Positions 8,963-16,405 are shown, counted from the first letter of the stretch. The stretch: 64,000 bases of DNA from Caballeronia turbans (GCA_001544655.2 FCOD02000005.1:186001-250000), one strand, 5' to 3'. Made by a program: numbers and translations. Notes: generated by a model from the letters alone, not told the origin.

Positions 8963-9994
8963 ATGCAAGACGCGCAAGGCGGCATGGCCGCACAGCCGAA
9001 TCCGGAGCGGTTGCTGCAAATGGGAATGGCGTTCTGGGCATCGAAAGCGTTGCTCTCGGCGGTCGAGCTGGGCGTGTTCACGCAACTGGCGAGCGGAGCG
9101 CGCCAGGCGGACGACCTCGCACAGGCACTCGAACTGCATTCGCGCGGGGCGCTCGATTTTCTCGATACGCTCGTCGCGCTCAAACTGCTGACGCGCGAGG
9201 ACGGCCGCTACGCGAACGCAAGCGACGCCGACTTCTTCCTCGATCGCAACAAGCCTTCGTATGTCGGCGGATTGCTGGAAATGGCGAACGCGCGCCTCTA
9301 CCCGTTCTGGGGATCGCTCACCGAGGCGCTGCGCACGGGACTGCCGCAGAACGAATCGAAGCACGGCGGCAATGTCTTCGAGACGCTTTATAGCGATCCG
9401 GCGCGTCTGCGCGGTTTTCTGCAAGCGATGAGCGGCGTGAGCATGGGCACGGCTCAGGCGATCGCCCGGCAGTTTCCGTGGAGTGAGTACGGGACTTTCA
9501 TCGATATCGGTGCGGCGCAGGGGGCGCTGCCGGTGCAGATCGCGCGGGCGCATCCGCATCTGACGGGAGGCGGCTTCGACCTGCCGGTGGTCGGGCCCGT
9601 TTTCGAGGACTACATCGCGGCGAATGGACTGCAGGACCGGCTGCGCTTTTATCCTGGCGATTTCTTCAAGGATCCGTGCCCGTCAGCGGATGTGCTCGTG
9701 ATGGGTCACATCCTGCACGACTGGAATCTGCCGCAGAAGCTCGAACTGCTTGCAAAGTGCCATGCCGCGCTGCCGCCGGGCGGCGCGCTCATCGTGTACG
9801 ACGCAATCATCGACGACGAACGCCGCGAGAACGCACTCGGCCTTTTGATGAGCCTGAACATGCTGATCGAGACGCCGGGCGGCTTCGATTACACCGGCGC
9901 GCAATGCTGCGCCTGGATGAAGGAAGCCGGATTTTCAGCGGCGCGCGTCGAGCCCCTGGTGGGACCGGATTCGATGGTGATCGCGACGAAGTGA
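8963..9994 (+). CDS. SAM-dependent O-methyltransferase (family 2)
   Basis: A 343-residue enzyme with the two-domain layout of hydroxyneurosporene/acetylserotonin-type O-methyltransferases. A helical winged dimerisation domain (residues about 15-95) is followed by a Rossmann methyltransferase domain: SAM loop [12 protein letters not shown] near 180, catalytic His in GHILHDW near 250, and [14 protein letters not shown] at 8963 has GGGAGG six bases upstream. Substrate unknown; neighbouring oxidoreductases hint at small aromatic or quinone metabolism. The 233-bp gap before it holds divergent promoters but no gene. Confidence 0.86.
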   Translation: MQDAQGGMAAQPNPERLLQMGMAFWASKALLSAVELGVFTQLASGARQADDLAQALELHSRGALDFLDTLVALKLLTREDGRYANASDADFFLDRNKPSYVGGLLEMANARLYPFWGSLTEALRTGLPQNESKHGGNVFETLYSDPARLRGFLQAMSGVSMGTAQAIARQFPWSEYGTFIDIGAAQGALPVQIARAHPHLTGGGFDLPVVGPVFEDYIAANGLQDRLRFYPGDFFKDPCPSADVLVMGHILHDWNLPQKLELLAKCHAALPPGGALIVYDAIIDDERRENALGLLMSLNMLIETPGGFDYTGAQCCAWMKEAGFSAARVEPLVGPDSMVIATK

Positions 9995-10025
9995 ATCCGT
10001 GGCGCGCCGCGCGCGTGACGCTTCG

Positions 10026-10229
10026 TCAGCGGTCGTTCGACATCCCTTTCAGGCGATCGTTGCCCGCGTCGCGGGCGGCGTCGGCGGTGGCGAAGTTTTC
10101 TTCGGAGACAAGGGTGCGCTTCACTTCGCGCGCCGAAAAATCGACGAGCGTCAGCACCCACACAAAACCGCCCGCCTGTTCCGCGGTCTGCACGAATGCG
10201 CGCAGATCGCCTTCATTCGACGATGCCAT
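10026..10229 (-). CDS. small conserved hypothetical protein (67 aa)
   Basis: ATG at 10229 is preceded by a strong GGAGG five bases upstream, which decides it over a longer reading from 10247. The product has a central hydrophobic strand (GGFVWVLTLVDF) and an ADAARDAGNDRLKG tail. Soluble and not recognised. It converges on the O-methyltransferase gene. Confidence 0.55.
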   Translation of the reverse strand: MASSNEGDLRAFVQTAEQAGGFVWVLTLVDFSAREVKRTLVSEENFATADAARDAGNDRLKGMSNDR

Positions 10230-10342
10230 ACCGACCTCCACGTTCATGTTGATGCGCCCTGCCGGCGCCACGCGCGGCGTGAGCGCAGGCTGACGATACG
10301 TCGGCTGAACGGGCGCTAACGGGCGGCAGCCGGCCGCCGTGA

Positions 10343-10735
10343 TCAGGCTTCGAAATCGAGACCGCCGAACAGAACCGACGGTTCCGCCTGCGAGCGCGTC
10401 GCGAGAGCGACTTCGCGCGCGCCCTGCCAGGCGTCGAGCTTTGCGGCCATCGCGTCGAGATATCGCAGGAATCGGGCCTCGCCGCCGATGCCCATCAGGC
10501 GTTCGATTTCTCCATCGTCCCAGGTCAGAAATACATTCAGCGGATATGGATAGACGCACCGATCGTCGCCCTCGCGGTGCGCACGCTCGGCGCTGACACG
10601 CAGACGCGTCGGCACGGCCGTGCTCTCGTATGGAAGGATCTCGACGCGCACGCCGCGCCCGAGAACACGCGCCACGCGCTCGACGATGCGGGGCGCATAC
10701 GCGGTCTCGAACCGGAGCGCCTTTTGTCTATTCAA
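10343..10735 (-). CDS. conserved hypothetical protein with TTG start
   Basis: 130 residues. The reading frame is open further upstream but the believable start is a TTG at 10735 with GGAG seven bases upstream, directly after the 10770 gene. The protein has RIVERVARVLGRG, a PLNVFLTWDD segment and an amphipathic helix (RFLRYLDAMAAKLDAW). No family recognised. Confidence 0.6.
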   Translation of the reverse strand: MNRQKALRFETAYAPRIVERVARVLGRGVRVEILPYESTAVPTRLRVSAERAHREGDDRCVYPYPLNVFLTWDDGEIERLMGIGGEARFLRYLDAMAAKLDAWQGAREVALATRSQAEPSVLFGGLDFEA

Positions 10736-10769
10736 CGCTGGTCTCCGGTAGCGTCGTTTTGCAACGTGC

Positions 10770-11072
10770 TCAGACGGGCGGCAGGTCTTCGAGCGATTTC
10801 TCGATCTGCCCGTCCTGCACGCGCGCCTCAATGCCGATGTGCCCGTTCGTATACGGCAGGGCGCTGACTTTCGGACCGAGGAAGGCACGCCCGCCGAGCG
10901 TGAAGAGCGTGCGGACTTCCTTGCCGCTTTTGAGGGCGTCCACGACTTGCTGAACGTCCACGATGCTGGTGGGCGCGGCCCAGTCGTTCGTGGCTGGATC
11001 GAAACTGCCCCAGCGCACGCTGGTCACGCGGTCGTTGACCCAGCGCACACCGTCGATCGCCAAAGTAGTCAT
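10770..11072 (-). CDS. conserved hypothetical protein (100 aa)
   Basis: ATG at 11072 lies five bases after GGAGG. The sequence looks like a small beta-rich domain: AIDGVRWVNDRVTSVRWG then VDVQQVVDALKSG and VRTLFTLGG. Probably co-transcribed with the gene at 10343. No function assigned. It is the last host gene before the tRNA-His terminator and attL. Confidence 0.6.
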   Translation of the reverse strand: MTTLAIDGVRWVNDRVTSVRWGSFDPATNDWAAPTSIVDVQQVVDALKSGKEVRTLFTLGGRAFLGPKVSALPYTNGHIGIEARVQDGQIEKSLEDLPPV

Positions 11073-11160
11073 GTCTGCCTCCAATGTCGTCGTTGGGGGT
11101 GGTTTGGAAATCCTAGCATGGTGGAGCGACGCGGGTGAACGTTTGCGTCACAGACGCCGG

Positions 11161-11193
11161 AAAAGCAAAAAGCCCAGTCGAATGACTGGGCTT
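11161..11193 (-). terminator. original tRNA-His terminator, displaced by the prophage
   Basis: AAGCCCAGTC, 4-base loop, GACTGGGCTT: a 10-bp perfect stem followed on the minus strand by TTTTGCTTTT. It is 17 bp beyond the tRNA-3'-end copy at attL and has no complete gene upstream of it on its strand, so it was most likely the terminator of the uninterrupted tRNA-His gene. Confidence 0.8.
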
Positions 11194-11210
11194 CTCGCAT
11201 GAATTCTCGG

Positions 11211-11259
11211 TGGGGTGGCTGATGGGACTCGAACCCACGACGACAGGAATCACAATCCT
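11211..11259. repeat. attL: 49-bp copy of the tRNA-His 3' half
   Basis: Identical over 49 bp to 57415-57463. It starts exactly at the CCA end and stops in the anticodon stem. The 5' half of the tRNA is absent here, so no tRNA is made from this copy. It is the left boundary of the prophage. Confidence 0.95.
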
Positions 11260-11392
11260 ATTCATCTAGCCTTACTGGATAAGCAGACTCGCCGTTGCAA
11301 TGGGAACGCAACTGAAATTCGGATCATTGATTCTATTGGCTTTTCCAGACTTCGTTCCCAGAAAAGTGGAGGCGAAAAGCTCCGGCGCTATA

Positions 11393-11408
11393 CTGTATAT
11401 CCATACAG
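11393..11408. promoter_or_regulatory. LexA (SOS) box
   Basis: CTGTATATCCATACAG fits CTGT-N8-ACAG with an AT-rich centre. It overlaps a TATACT -10-like hexamer (11389-11394) and ends 17 bases before the ATG of the small gene at 11426, as expected for a LexA-repressed promoter. Confidence 0.7.
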
Positions 11409-11425
11409 CATTTATCGGGCGCGGG

Positions 11426-11662
11426 ATGATCGGGGCTTACTGCGAATATCGAGGGTGGTCGATTTCGACGACCGTGGGCGAGGGCTCGACTTGCGCCTCT
11501 GCGGTGCTCTTTCGAAACGCGGTTACGTTCGATGACGCGCAGAGGGAGGAGCGTTTCGTGTTCAGCGACTTAGGCACGTGTGGAACGCGCGCGATCGCCG
11601 AAAAAGTGGCGATCGCGTGGGTGAAGCGCTGGATTGATGAGAACGAAGCGGCACTGCGCTGA
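11426..11662 (+). CDS. small hypothetical protein, probably SOS-controlled
   Basis: 78 residues starting MIGAYCEYRGW. The frame is open back to 11300, but the LexA box lies inside that extension, so the ATG at 11426 is preferred. It has a beta-rich N-terminus, a DLGTCGTRAIAEKVAIAW segment and ends with a helix containing KRWIDEN, a pattern I associate with small Burkholderia proteins of unknown function. First gene inside attL. From 11663 to 12063 I see only a terminator. Confidence 0.55.
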   Translation: MIGAYCEYRGWSISTTVGEGSTCASAVLFRNAVTFDDAQREERFVFSDLGTCGTRAIAEKVAIAWVKRWIDENEAALR

Positions 11663-11835
11663 GTTCGCTGGCGATGTCGGCGAATGGATGTGCGTTCTGA
11701 ACGCGGGCAATAGGAACTGGCGACGAAGCATCACTAACGCGAAATACAGCGCTTCATAAACGGGCTTGAACCAAGACCGACATCGCCGATACTCATGATG
11801 GGCGCTTTGCATGGCGCTCGTTCATCGGAGTCCTT

Positions 11836-11861
11836 GCCCGGCCAAGCGCCGGGCTTTTTTC
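11836..11861 (+). terminator. intrinsic terminator
   Basis: GCCCGG, short loop, CCGGGC, then a run of six T and a C. It lies about 175 bp after the small gene at 11426 and isolates it from the XRE/ImmA operon. Confidence 0.65.
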
Positions 11862-12063
11862 GTTCACAAGCTGGCCGGTTACCAAGCGCTTCGGTTACAA
11901 GCAAACGTTTCGTCGTAACAAAATACACAAGTTGTTGCGCTTGAGCTTCCTTCAACCACAATATGTTGTGGAAATTTTTCGCGGACTGAAGTAACGTTTA
12001 CCGACTCGCGAAGCTTCGCAAGGTGGATTCGAAGAGCTTTTACACCGAGGGGTAAAAAAATTC

Positions 12064-12092
12064 TTGCACTACCTTCGGGTGTATCGTATGAT
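12064..12092 (+). promoter_or_regulatory. sigma-70 promoter of the XRE/ImmA pair
   Basis: TTGCAC, 17-bp spacer, TATGAT. The expected start near 12099 leaves a leader of about 48 bases before the ATG at 12147, which has CTGGAG upstream. Confidence 0.7.
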
Positions 12093-12146
12093 CGTGGTAG
12101 GTCGTCAGAGAACGACTCACCGATAGGACCCTCACCTGGAGCCGCC

Positions 12147-12497
12147 ATGTCAACACTCACTCAATTCGGGAAGGAGATTCGGAAGTTACGTATCGAACGC
12201 GGGGAAACGATGCTGGACATGAGCCAGAAGATCGGCAAGTCGCCGTCATTCCTCTCGGCAGTTGAAACGGGAAGGAAGCCCGTACCTGCACAGCTTGTCG
12301 CAGATATTGCAGCCGCTTATCAACTGTCGAGCGACAGTAAACAGTCGTTGCAAGTTCTCGCTGAGCGCAGTATGACAACCTTCAAGATCGAGCCTAAGGA
12401 TGAGTCGGAGCACGCTTTGGTTGCCGCGTTTGCCAGAAAGCTTGATTCACTCGATGATGAACAAAGGCAAAAAATCCTCAGAATACTGAAGGCTTAG
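12147..12497 (+). CDS. XRE-family HTH regulator (ImmR-like)
   Basis: 116 residues. The N-terminal helix-turn-helix (about residues 5-65) contains LDMSQKIGKSPSFLSAVETGRKPVP; the C-terminal part is helical and ends DDEQRQKILRILKA. It is followed 11 bp later by an ImmA/IrrE-type metallopeptidase. In ICEBs1 and related elements such peptidases cleave their partner repressor, so it probably controls lysogeny, immunity or a separate stress module in this prophage. Its target sites were not identified. Confidence 0.82.
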   Translation: MSTLTQFGKEIRKLRIERGETMLDMSQKIGKSPSFLSAVETGRKPVPAQLVADIAAAYQLSSDSKQSLQVLAERSMTTFKIEPKDESEHALVAAFARKLDSLDDEQRQKILRILKA

Positions 12498-12508
12498 GAG
12501 AACGAAAC

Positions 12509-13054
12509 ATGGAGCGGGGATTTTTGGTCCAGGCACGCAGCACAGAGGTGATCAGGTCGATCGCACACAATGCGCTCGATTCTCTCAATCTGAAAGGTCG
12601 CTCGGTTCCGATCTTGAACATCTTAGAGAACGTCCTGCCGCTAATGGACGACGAGTTCTCGCTTCTGGTACTTGAGCCTGCGGAAATGTTTCAAAGGTTC
12701 AAGGTTTACGCGGAGGGAATGACGGTTCATCGCGAGAACTGCATTTACCTTCGCGCGGATGTCTATGCTGGTGCGTGCTCAGGCAATGGCAGAGATCGTT
12801 TCACCGCAGCGCACGAGCTTGGACATTACCTCTTGCACAAGAACGAAGGGATGAGCTTCCCGCGGCGGAGTGATGCGTCAACAAAGGTCTATTGTGATAG
12901 CGAATGGCAAGCAAATACGTTTGCGCGCGAATTTCTTGCCGACTTGAGGTACTTCCACAGTTTTGATGGACCGTACAGCGCGTCGCAGCACTACGGCGTA
13001 TCGACAAAAGTCGCTGAAATTCAGTGGAATAGCAAGAAAAAAATGGCCCCTTAA
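12509..13054 (+). CDS. ImmA/IrrE-family metallo-endopeptidase
   Basis: 181 residues. The zinc motif HELGH is at residues 102-106 (FTAAHELGHYLLH), with a downstream Glu/Asp-rich EWQANTFAREFL segment typical of the family's third ligand region. Start ATG 12509 follows a GGAG site. Family members are cytosolic proteases that cut an HTH repressor after DNA damage or a cell-density signal; the partner is most likely the XRE protein just upstream. Confidence 0.85.
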   Translation: MERGFLVQARSTEVIRSIAHNALDSLNLKGRSVPILNILENVLPLMDDEFSLLVLEPAEMFQRFKVYAEGMTVHRENCIYLRADVYAGACSGNGRDRFTAAHELGHYLLHKNEGMSFPRRSDASTKVYCDSEWQANTFAREFLADLRYFHSFDGPYSASQHYGVSTKVAEIQWNSKKKMAP

Positions 13055-13199
13055 AGGGACCACGAATAGTAAAAGTTCATCGAAACCGCTGGTCGAAGAA
13101 CTCTTGCGCTGCAATGGACATTGCGAGCCGAAGTGTAGATTAAAAGCACACGGCTTGCAAGCGCAAGTTTGTGATTCCGGCGTACCTTAAAGGTGCGAA

Positions 13200-13337
13200 A
13201 TGACGAAGACTGACGACGACTATGTCGTTATCTTCCGCCGATTCCGCAGGACCAAGTCGGGTGCTTTGTTGGATGCTAGGAAGTTCGGCATCTCTGCATG
13301 GCCCATCAAGGTTCTGCGTTCGGAAGTGGAACGGTAA
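13200..13337 (+). CDS. small basic hypothetical protein (45 aa)
   Basis: Short frame with a conserved look: begins MTKTDDDYVVIFRRFRRTKS and continues LLDARKFGISAWPIKV. AAAGG lies upstream. It resembles small proteins I have seen annotated in Burkholderia genomes, but no function is known. The gap before it (13055-13199) holds nothing recognised. Confidence 0.5.
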   Translation: MTKTDDDYVVIFRRFRRTKSGALLDARKFGISAWPIKVLRSEVER

Positions 13338-13343
13338 CAAGCT

Positions 13344-13372
13344 GTTTAGAGCGCCGAAGCGGCGCTCTAAAC
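13344..13372. terminator. 13-bp perfect hairpin, possible bidirectional terminator
   Basis: GTTTAGAGCGCCG, AAG loop, exact reverse complement. The stem base is AT-rich on both sides (TTTA/TAAA), giving short U-runs in either direction. It sits between the 45-residue gene and the DUF2188 gene. Confidence 0.55.
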
Positions 13373-13399
13373 CCTATCCATAAACAAACTTGCAAATAT

Positions 13400-13603
13400 A
13401 TGAAAAAGCAAATTTTTGTCGAACGTCGCCCGGAAGGCGACTATGCTGTTCGTCGCCCCAATTCGCAACGGGCTAGCGACGTTTTGCCCACGCAACGCGA
13501 AGCGATTGAAAGGGCGAGAGAGCTCAACAACGGGAACGACCCGTTGGTTGAGCGTGTCCGTAACACGGACAAAGGCAGCCGCGACAAGTGGCGCAAGCCT
13601 TGA
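13400..13603 (+). CDS. DUF2188 small protein
   Basis: 67 residues beginning MKKQIFVERRPEGDYAVRR. The pattern of a short strand, W/Y-containing hairpin, T..EAIERAREL helix and a basic C-terminus (GSRDKWRKP) is that of DUF2188 proteins. Length is normal. ATG at 13400 is chosen because similarity starts there. Role unknown. Confidence 0.7.
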   Translation: MKKQIFVERRPEGDYAVRRPNSQRASDVLPTQREAIERARELNNGNDPLVERVRNTDKGSRDKWRKP

Positions 13604-13663
13604 ACTGGACGCGCGCAAGCTGACAGCAAAGCTTGAGCAACGCGCGTTTGTCTGTTGCTACAT

Positions 13664-13686
13664 GCCCGGCCTCGCGCCGGGCTTTT
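13664..13686 (+). terminator. intrinsic terminator after DUF2188 gene
   Basis: GCCCGGC, 5-base loop, GCCGGGC, then TTTT. It faces the end of the leftward lysis operon. Confidence 0.65.
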
Positions 13687-13689
13687 GCA

Positions 13690-13893
13690 TCTGGGGCCAA
13701 ACTTCCCAGCGGCCACGAACGCTGAGATGCACTGAAGCGTCGCGAGCAACTTCTGCGTCGTGACAGCCGTGTCCGGCGACGCGGGCTACGCGTCGTCGTA
13801 AATATCGATCGCGGCGCTCGCGCCAAGCTACGTCGTGATCGCGTTTTGTTGCGCATTCTTCAGCGCGGCGCTGTACTTCAAGTTCGATGCCAT
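13690..13893 (-). pseudogene. decayed small phage protein gene
   Basis: ATG at 13893, five bases beyond the Rz stop, opens MASNLKYSAALKNAQQNAITT, then an in-frame TAG (codon 22). Reading continues LGASAAIDIYDDA, a second TAG (codon 36), then PASPDTAVTTQKLLATLQC. This matches a phage family I recall of about 110 residues with an NAQQ.AIT start and a bead of TQ/ATL motifs. With two stops and no recognisable C-terminal half, it is a remnant. The gap 13604-13897 holds nothing else besides the terminator. Confidence 0.7.
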
Positions 13894-13897
13894 GTAG

Positions 13898-14476
13898 TCA
13901 TTCCTTCGCGGTGGTCGTGAGCGTGCATGCGCCCGCGATCACTCCTTGCTGCTGGAGGATGCAGACGTAGTGCTGGAGGTATTCGGCTTTTGCGCGGGCG
14001 TCGCCGTCGGCGTCGTCGACGATCCCGAAAAGAGCCGATCCAAACGCAGGTGATAGCTCGGCTGTGCCACCGGCACCATCGCCCACGCCGCCGGCGCTTG
14101 TGCCTGGATCTGCGGCGTTGCCACCGCCTGCGGGGGTGTAGGCGGTGACTGCGACGCGCAACCGCCGAGCACCGTCAGCGATAGCAGCGCGATTCTTCGC
14201 ATTGTCGGCATCATGGGAGGCCTTCTCCTGATTGAGTTGCGTGTCGAGCGCCGCGATCTGCGTCGCCGCGTCGTTCTGTTTTGCGATCGCCGCGCGCGCC
14301 GCGCTCGCTGCAGCGTCGGACACGGCCTGAAGCTTCTGCGCGTTGATCTCGTTGTCACGTGCGCGCCCGGTCTGTTCGCTCGCGAGCTTCGTGGCATCGA
14401 CCGTGTGCACGGCGGCGCCGCCGATCGCGATGCCTATCGCGCCAGCGATGATTCCTGTGATGAGGTATGGAGACAT
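13898..14476 (-). CDS. inner-membrane spanin subunit (Rz-like)
   Basis: 192 residues: one N-terminal membrane helix (YLITGIIAGAIGIAIGG), then a long alanine-rich coiled coil (about residues 30-115) and a C-terminal segment with two Cys. Spanins link inner and outer membrane and fuse them in the last lysis step. The identity rests on position after the endolysin (2-bp gap) and on the Rz1-type lipoprotein encoded in another frame inside it. Confidence 0.75.
   Translation of the reverse strand: MSPYLITGIIAGAIGIAIGGAAVHTVDATKLASEQTGRARDNEINAQKLQAVSDAAASAARAAIAKQNDAATQIAALDTQLNQEKASHDADNAKNRAAIADGARRLRVAVTAYTPAGGGNAADPGTSAGGVGDGAGGTAELSPAFGSALFGIVDDADGDARAKAEYLQHYVCILQQQGVIAGACTLTTTAKE
13939..14214 (-). 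CDS. outer-membrane spanin lipoprotein (Rz1-like), nested in Rz
   Basis: Out-of-frame gene wholly inside Rz. It reads MRRIALLSLTVLGGC, a lipoprotein signal with lipobox LGGC, then SQSPPTPPQ, the proline-rich start typical of Rz1. ATGs at 14214, 14211 and 14202 are possible; GGAGAAGG lies 6-13 bases before 14214. Mature length about 70 residues, usual for Rz1. Partner of the overlapping Rz product. Confidence 0.75.
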   Translation of the reverse strand: MMPTMRRIALLSLTVLGGCASQSPPTPPQAVATPQIQAQAPAAWAMVPVAQPSYHLRLDRLFSGSSTTPTATPAQKPNTSSTTSASSSSKE

Positions 14477-14477
14477 G

Positions 14478-15005
14478 TCAGTTTCCTTGGCAGGCTTGCG
14501 CCTCGAGCTGGCGACGCGTCGCGATTCCGCCGCAGCGGTTCGCCGCTATCGCGCAGTCCTTTCCGGCCACGAAGCGCCACTTGATGAACTCGCTGCACGC
14601 GCCGGGGAAGTCGCGCGCGATGTAGCGCTTGCGCAGCGTCGATGCCTTGTAATTCGGCACGCCGATGTTGTAGGCGAGATCCACGACCGCGACTTTCTGC
14701 CCGACTGTCAGCGTGTCGAAGCCGGGCGTGATGGCGCGCACGGCCTCCGCGTAGCCCGCGAGGCTGTCGCCAAGCATCGACTTGCACTCCGGCAGCGAAT
14801 AGGCGCGCATCTCGACGTTCGTCTCGCCAAAGCAGACGGTCTGGATGTTGTTCGCGAGACGATCGTTATAGGGTTTCAGCGAAACGCCCTCTTGCGAAGC
14901 AGTCAGCGCGACGAGCGAAGCTGCGGCGGCAGCGCCGAGCGTCGCGGCGAGTGTCTTCTTGCCGGGCCGCTTACTCGGCTGCTGCGCTCGCGTCGCCATC
15001 AGCAA
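14478..15005 (-). CDS. endolysin, GH24 lysozyme with SAR-type N-terminus
   Basis: Cleaves peptidoglycan at lysis. About 173-175 residues. A basic start and an alanine-rich weak membrane helix (ATLGAAAAASLVALTA) look like a signal-arrest-release segment. The catalytic pattern is Glu39, Asp48 after eight residues, and Thr56 after seven more, two more than the classic five, followed by VCFGET. The ATG at 14999 is equally plausible as start. It overlaps the holin gene upstream by 35 bp. Confidence 0.85.
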   Translation of the reverse strand: MLMATRAQQPSKRPGKKTLAATLGAAAAASLVALTASQEGVSLKPYNDRLANNIQTVCFGETNVEMRAYSLPECKSMLGDSLAGYAEAVRAITPGFDTLTVGQKVAVVDLAYNIGVPNYKASTLRKRYIARDFPGACSEFIKWRFVAGKDCAIAANRCGGIATRRQLEAQACQGN

Positions 15006-15258
15006 CCTCGGTCGTGGTCGTTTTCGGAGCCGTCGTCGTGTAGCGCGCGGCGATGATCGCGAGACAGCCGACCGTGATCGCGATCGCGAGCCGCCAACTG
15101 TCAGGCAGGAGCGACTTCACTTCGTCGGGCATGCCAGTCCATGCCGCTTCGATGAAAGGCGACGCGGCCGAGACAGCGCCGAGCGCCGCCGCAATGATCG
15201 TCGACGAATACGTGTGCACCTTGGCCGCGTCATCGACCAGGCGAAGCTTGAGGTTCAT
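14971..15258 (-). CDS. holin-like membrane protein
   Basis: 95 residues, short charged N-terminus (MNLKLRLVDD), then two hydrophobic helices (about residues 18-40 and 55-73) and an acidic alanine-rich tail. Size, topology and position directly before the endolysin fit a two-helix holin of the DUF7940-like group. It forms inner-membrane lesions that time lysis. Confidence 0.75.
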   Translation of the reverse strand: MNLKLRLVDDAAKVHTYSSTIIAAALGAVSAASPFIEAAWTGMPDEVKSLLPDSWRLAIAITVGCLAIIAARYTTTAPKTTTTEVADGDASAAAE

Positions 15259-15270
15259 AGGGACTCTGCA

Positions 15271-15297
15271 AAGAAAAACCCGGCGCGCGGCCGGGTC
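15271..15297 (-). terminator. intrinsic terminator upstream of holin
   Basis: ACCCGGC, 5-base loop, GCCGGGT then TTTTTC on the minus strand. It lies between the coiled-coil gene at 15344 and the holin gene, so the lysis genes need read-through or their own promoter. Confidence 0.65.
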
Positions 15298-15343
15298 GTG
15301 TCAAGTAACTGTTGGCGTTACCGATTTGTCGATAACGAGCGGG

Positions 15344-15907
15344 TCATCGCCTGCTGCCGGCCCATGGGGTCGAAGGCACGACCGCCGTCGGGTGCGTCGC
15401 GGTGTCGAGCTTCTTCTCGGTTGCTTTCGCCGTGCTCGCTGCTTCTGCCGCGCTCGCAGTTGCAACGGAAACCTTCTGTTCGACAACCTCGGTTTTCTTC
15501 GCGGCCGCCACAGCGGCGACGGCAGCCGCACGCGTCTGCCTGAGCATCGCCGCCTGCCGCGCATCGGTCAGCTTCGCGCGATCGCCGAGAAAGCGCAGCG
15601 TGTACGCCGCGAGCTCGTGTGTATCGGTCATCTGCGCCTTCAGATCCACAAGCGCCTGCTCGCTGCGCTCGTTGAGCTTCTGCAGCCCCTCGATTCGTCC
15701 AGCGAACTCGCGCGTGCAGGCTTCGCGCGTCTCCTGCCGCACCTTCGGAAACCGTGCGAGATACGCGGCGCGCTCAGCCTGCCAGCTCGCGCGTTCAACC
15801 GACATCCCCCACTGCCCGATGAAGAAACCGACCGCGGCCACACCGATCAAGCCCCCTATGAGACACGCGCCCACAACCCACCATCGCCAGTCACGAACGC
15901 GAGACAT
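15344..15907 (-). CDS. membrane-anchored coiled-coil protein, possible second spanin-like protein
   Basis: 187 residues. One N-terminal membrane helix (VVGACLIGGLIGVAAVGFFIG) is followed by a long helical region rich in Ala, Arg and Gln. No lipobox. The layout resembles inner-membrane spanins (DUF2514-like), but the Rz/Rz1 pair is found further downstream, so its job is uncertain. It overlaps the preceding gene by 17 bp. Confidence 0.6.
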   Translation of the reverse strand: MSRVRDWRWWVVGACLIGGLIGVAAVGFFIGQWGMSVERASWQAERAAYLARFPKVRQETREACTREFAGRIEGLQKLNERSEQALVDLKAQMTDTHELAAYTLRFLGDRAKLTDARQAAMLRQTRAAAVAAVAAAKKTEVVEQKVSVATASAAEAASTAKATEKKLDTATHPTAVVPSTPWAGSRR

Positions 15908-16310
15908 CTGGTTCCCTCCGGTTATCGATCGCCCTTTCAAGGCGTTCGATTCTGGTTTTCAGTTCGAGCACTTCGGCCTCCGCGCGCTGCGCGCGCCGGT
16001 CGGCGGCATCGGCTCGCTGCTCCGCGGATCGCATCAGTTCTTCGGCACGGTCCGCGCGTTGCACAGCGAGCAGCTCCCGAGCCTCGGCACGTCCTGCCCG
16101 TTCTTCAGCCAGCGTCGCTAGACGCTCAAACCGTGCGATCGCCTCGACCTGCGCGGCTGAGTCCGCCTTGACGATGTTGGCCTCGCCTTCGCTTTCGGCT
16201 TGTCGTCTGCGGTCGATCTGCCGCCACATGCGACCGCCGACCCAGAACGTGCCGACGCTGCCGAGAGCCGTCACGATTGACTTGACGCCCTCGTTCCAGA
16301 ATTCCGACAT
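15891..16310 (-). CDS. membrane-anchored coiled-coil protein
   Basis: 139 residues. A hydrophobic N-terminal segment (IVTALGSVGTFWVGG) is followed by a highly charged, heptad-like region from residue 30 to 130 (repeated E/R/A with RAERAE-type units). ATG at 16310; the frame is open upstream through a terminator, which is not credible. First gene of the lysis block; function unknown. Confidence 0.6.
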   Translation of the reverse strand: MSEFWNEGVKSIVTALGSVGTFWVGGRMWRQIDRRRQAESEGEANIVKADSAAQVEAIARFERLATLAEERAGRAEARELLAVQRADRAEELMRSAEQRADAADRRAQRAEAEVLELKTRIERLERAIDNRREPDVSRS

Positions 16311-16340
16311 CTGGGCTTCCTCTATTGAGCCGCGAGGGCA

Positions 16341-16365
16341 ATTAAAAAGCCGCCCGTAGGCGGCT
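16341..16365 (-). terminator. intrinsic terminator (second of two)
   Basis: AGCCGCC, 4-base loop, GGCGGCT, then TTTTTAAT on the minus strand. Nearly the same stem as the terminator at 16406-16431. Confidence 0.75.
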
Positions 16366-16405
16366 ATATAGGGAACTTGCTTCGTGCTTCTGCCGGTCAT
16401 CCGGG

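Noticed and set aside
11211-11286. Second tRNA-like gene at the left boundary
   Set aside because: Only the 3' half matches tRNA-His; the sequence beyond 11259 cannot form the anticodon stem or acceptor, so it is attL.
11300-11425. Upstream extension of the SOS-boxed small gene
   Set aside because: The extension would run through the LexA box and the -10, so translation from 11300 is unlikely.
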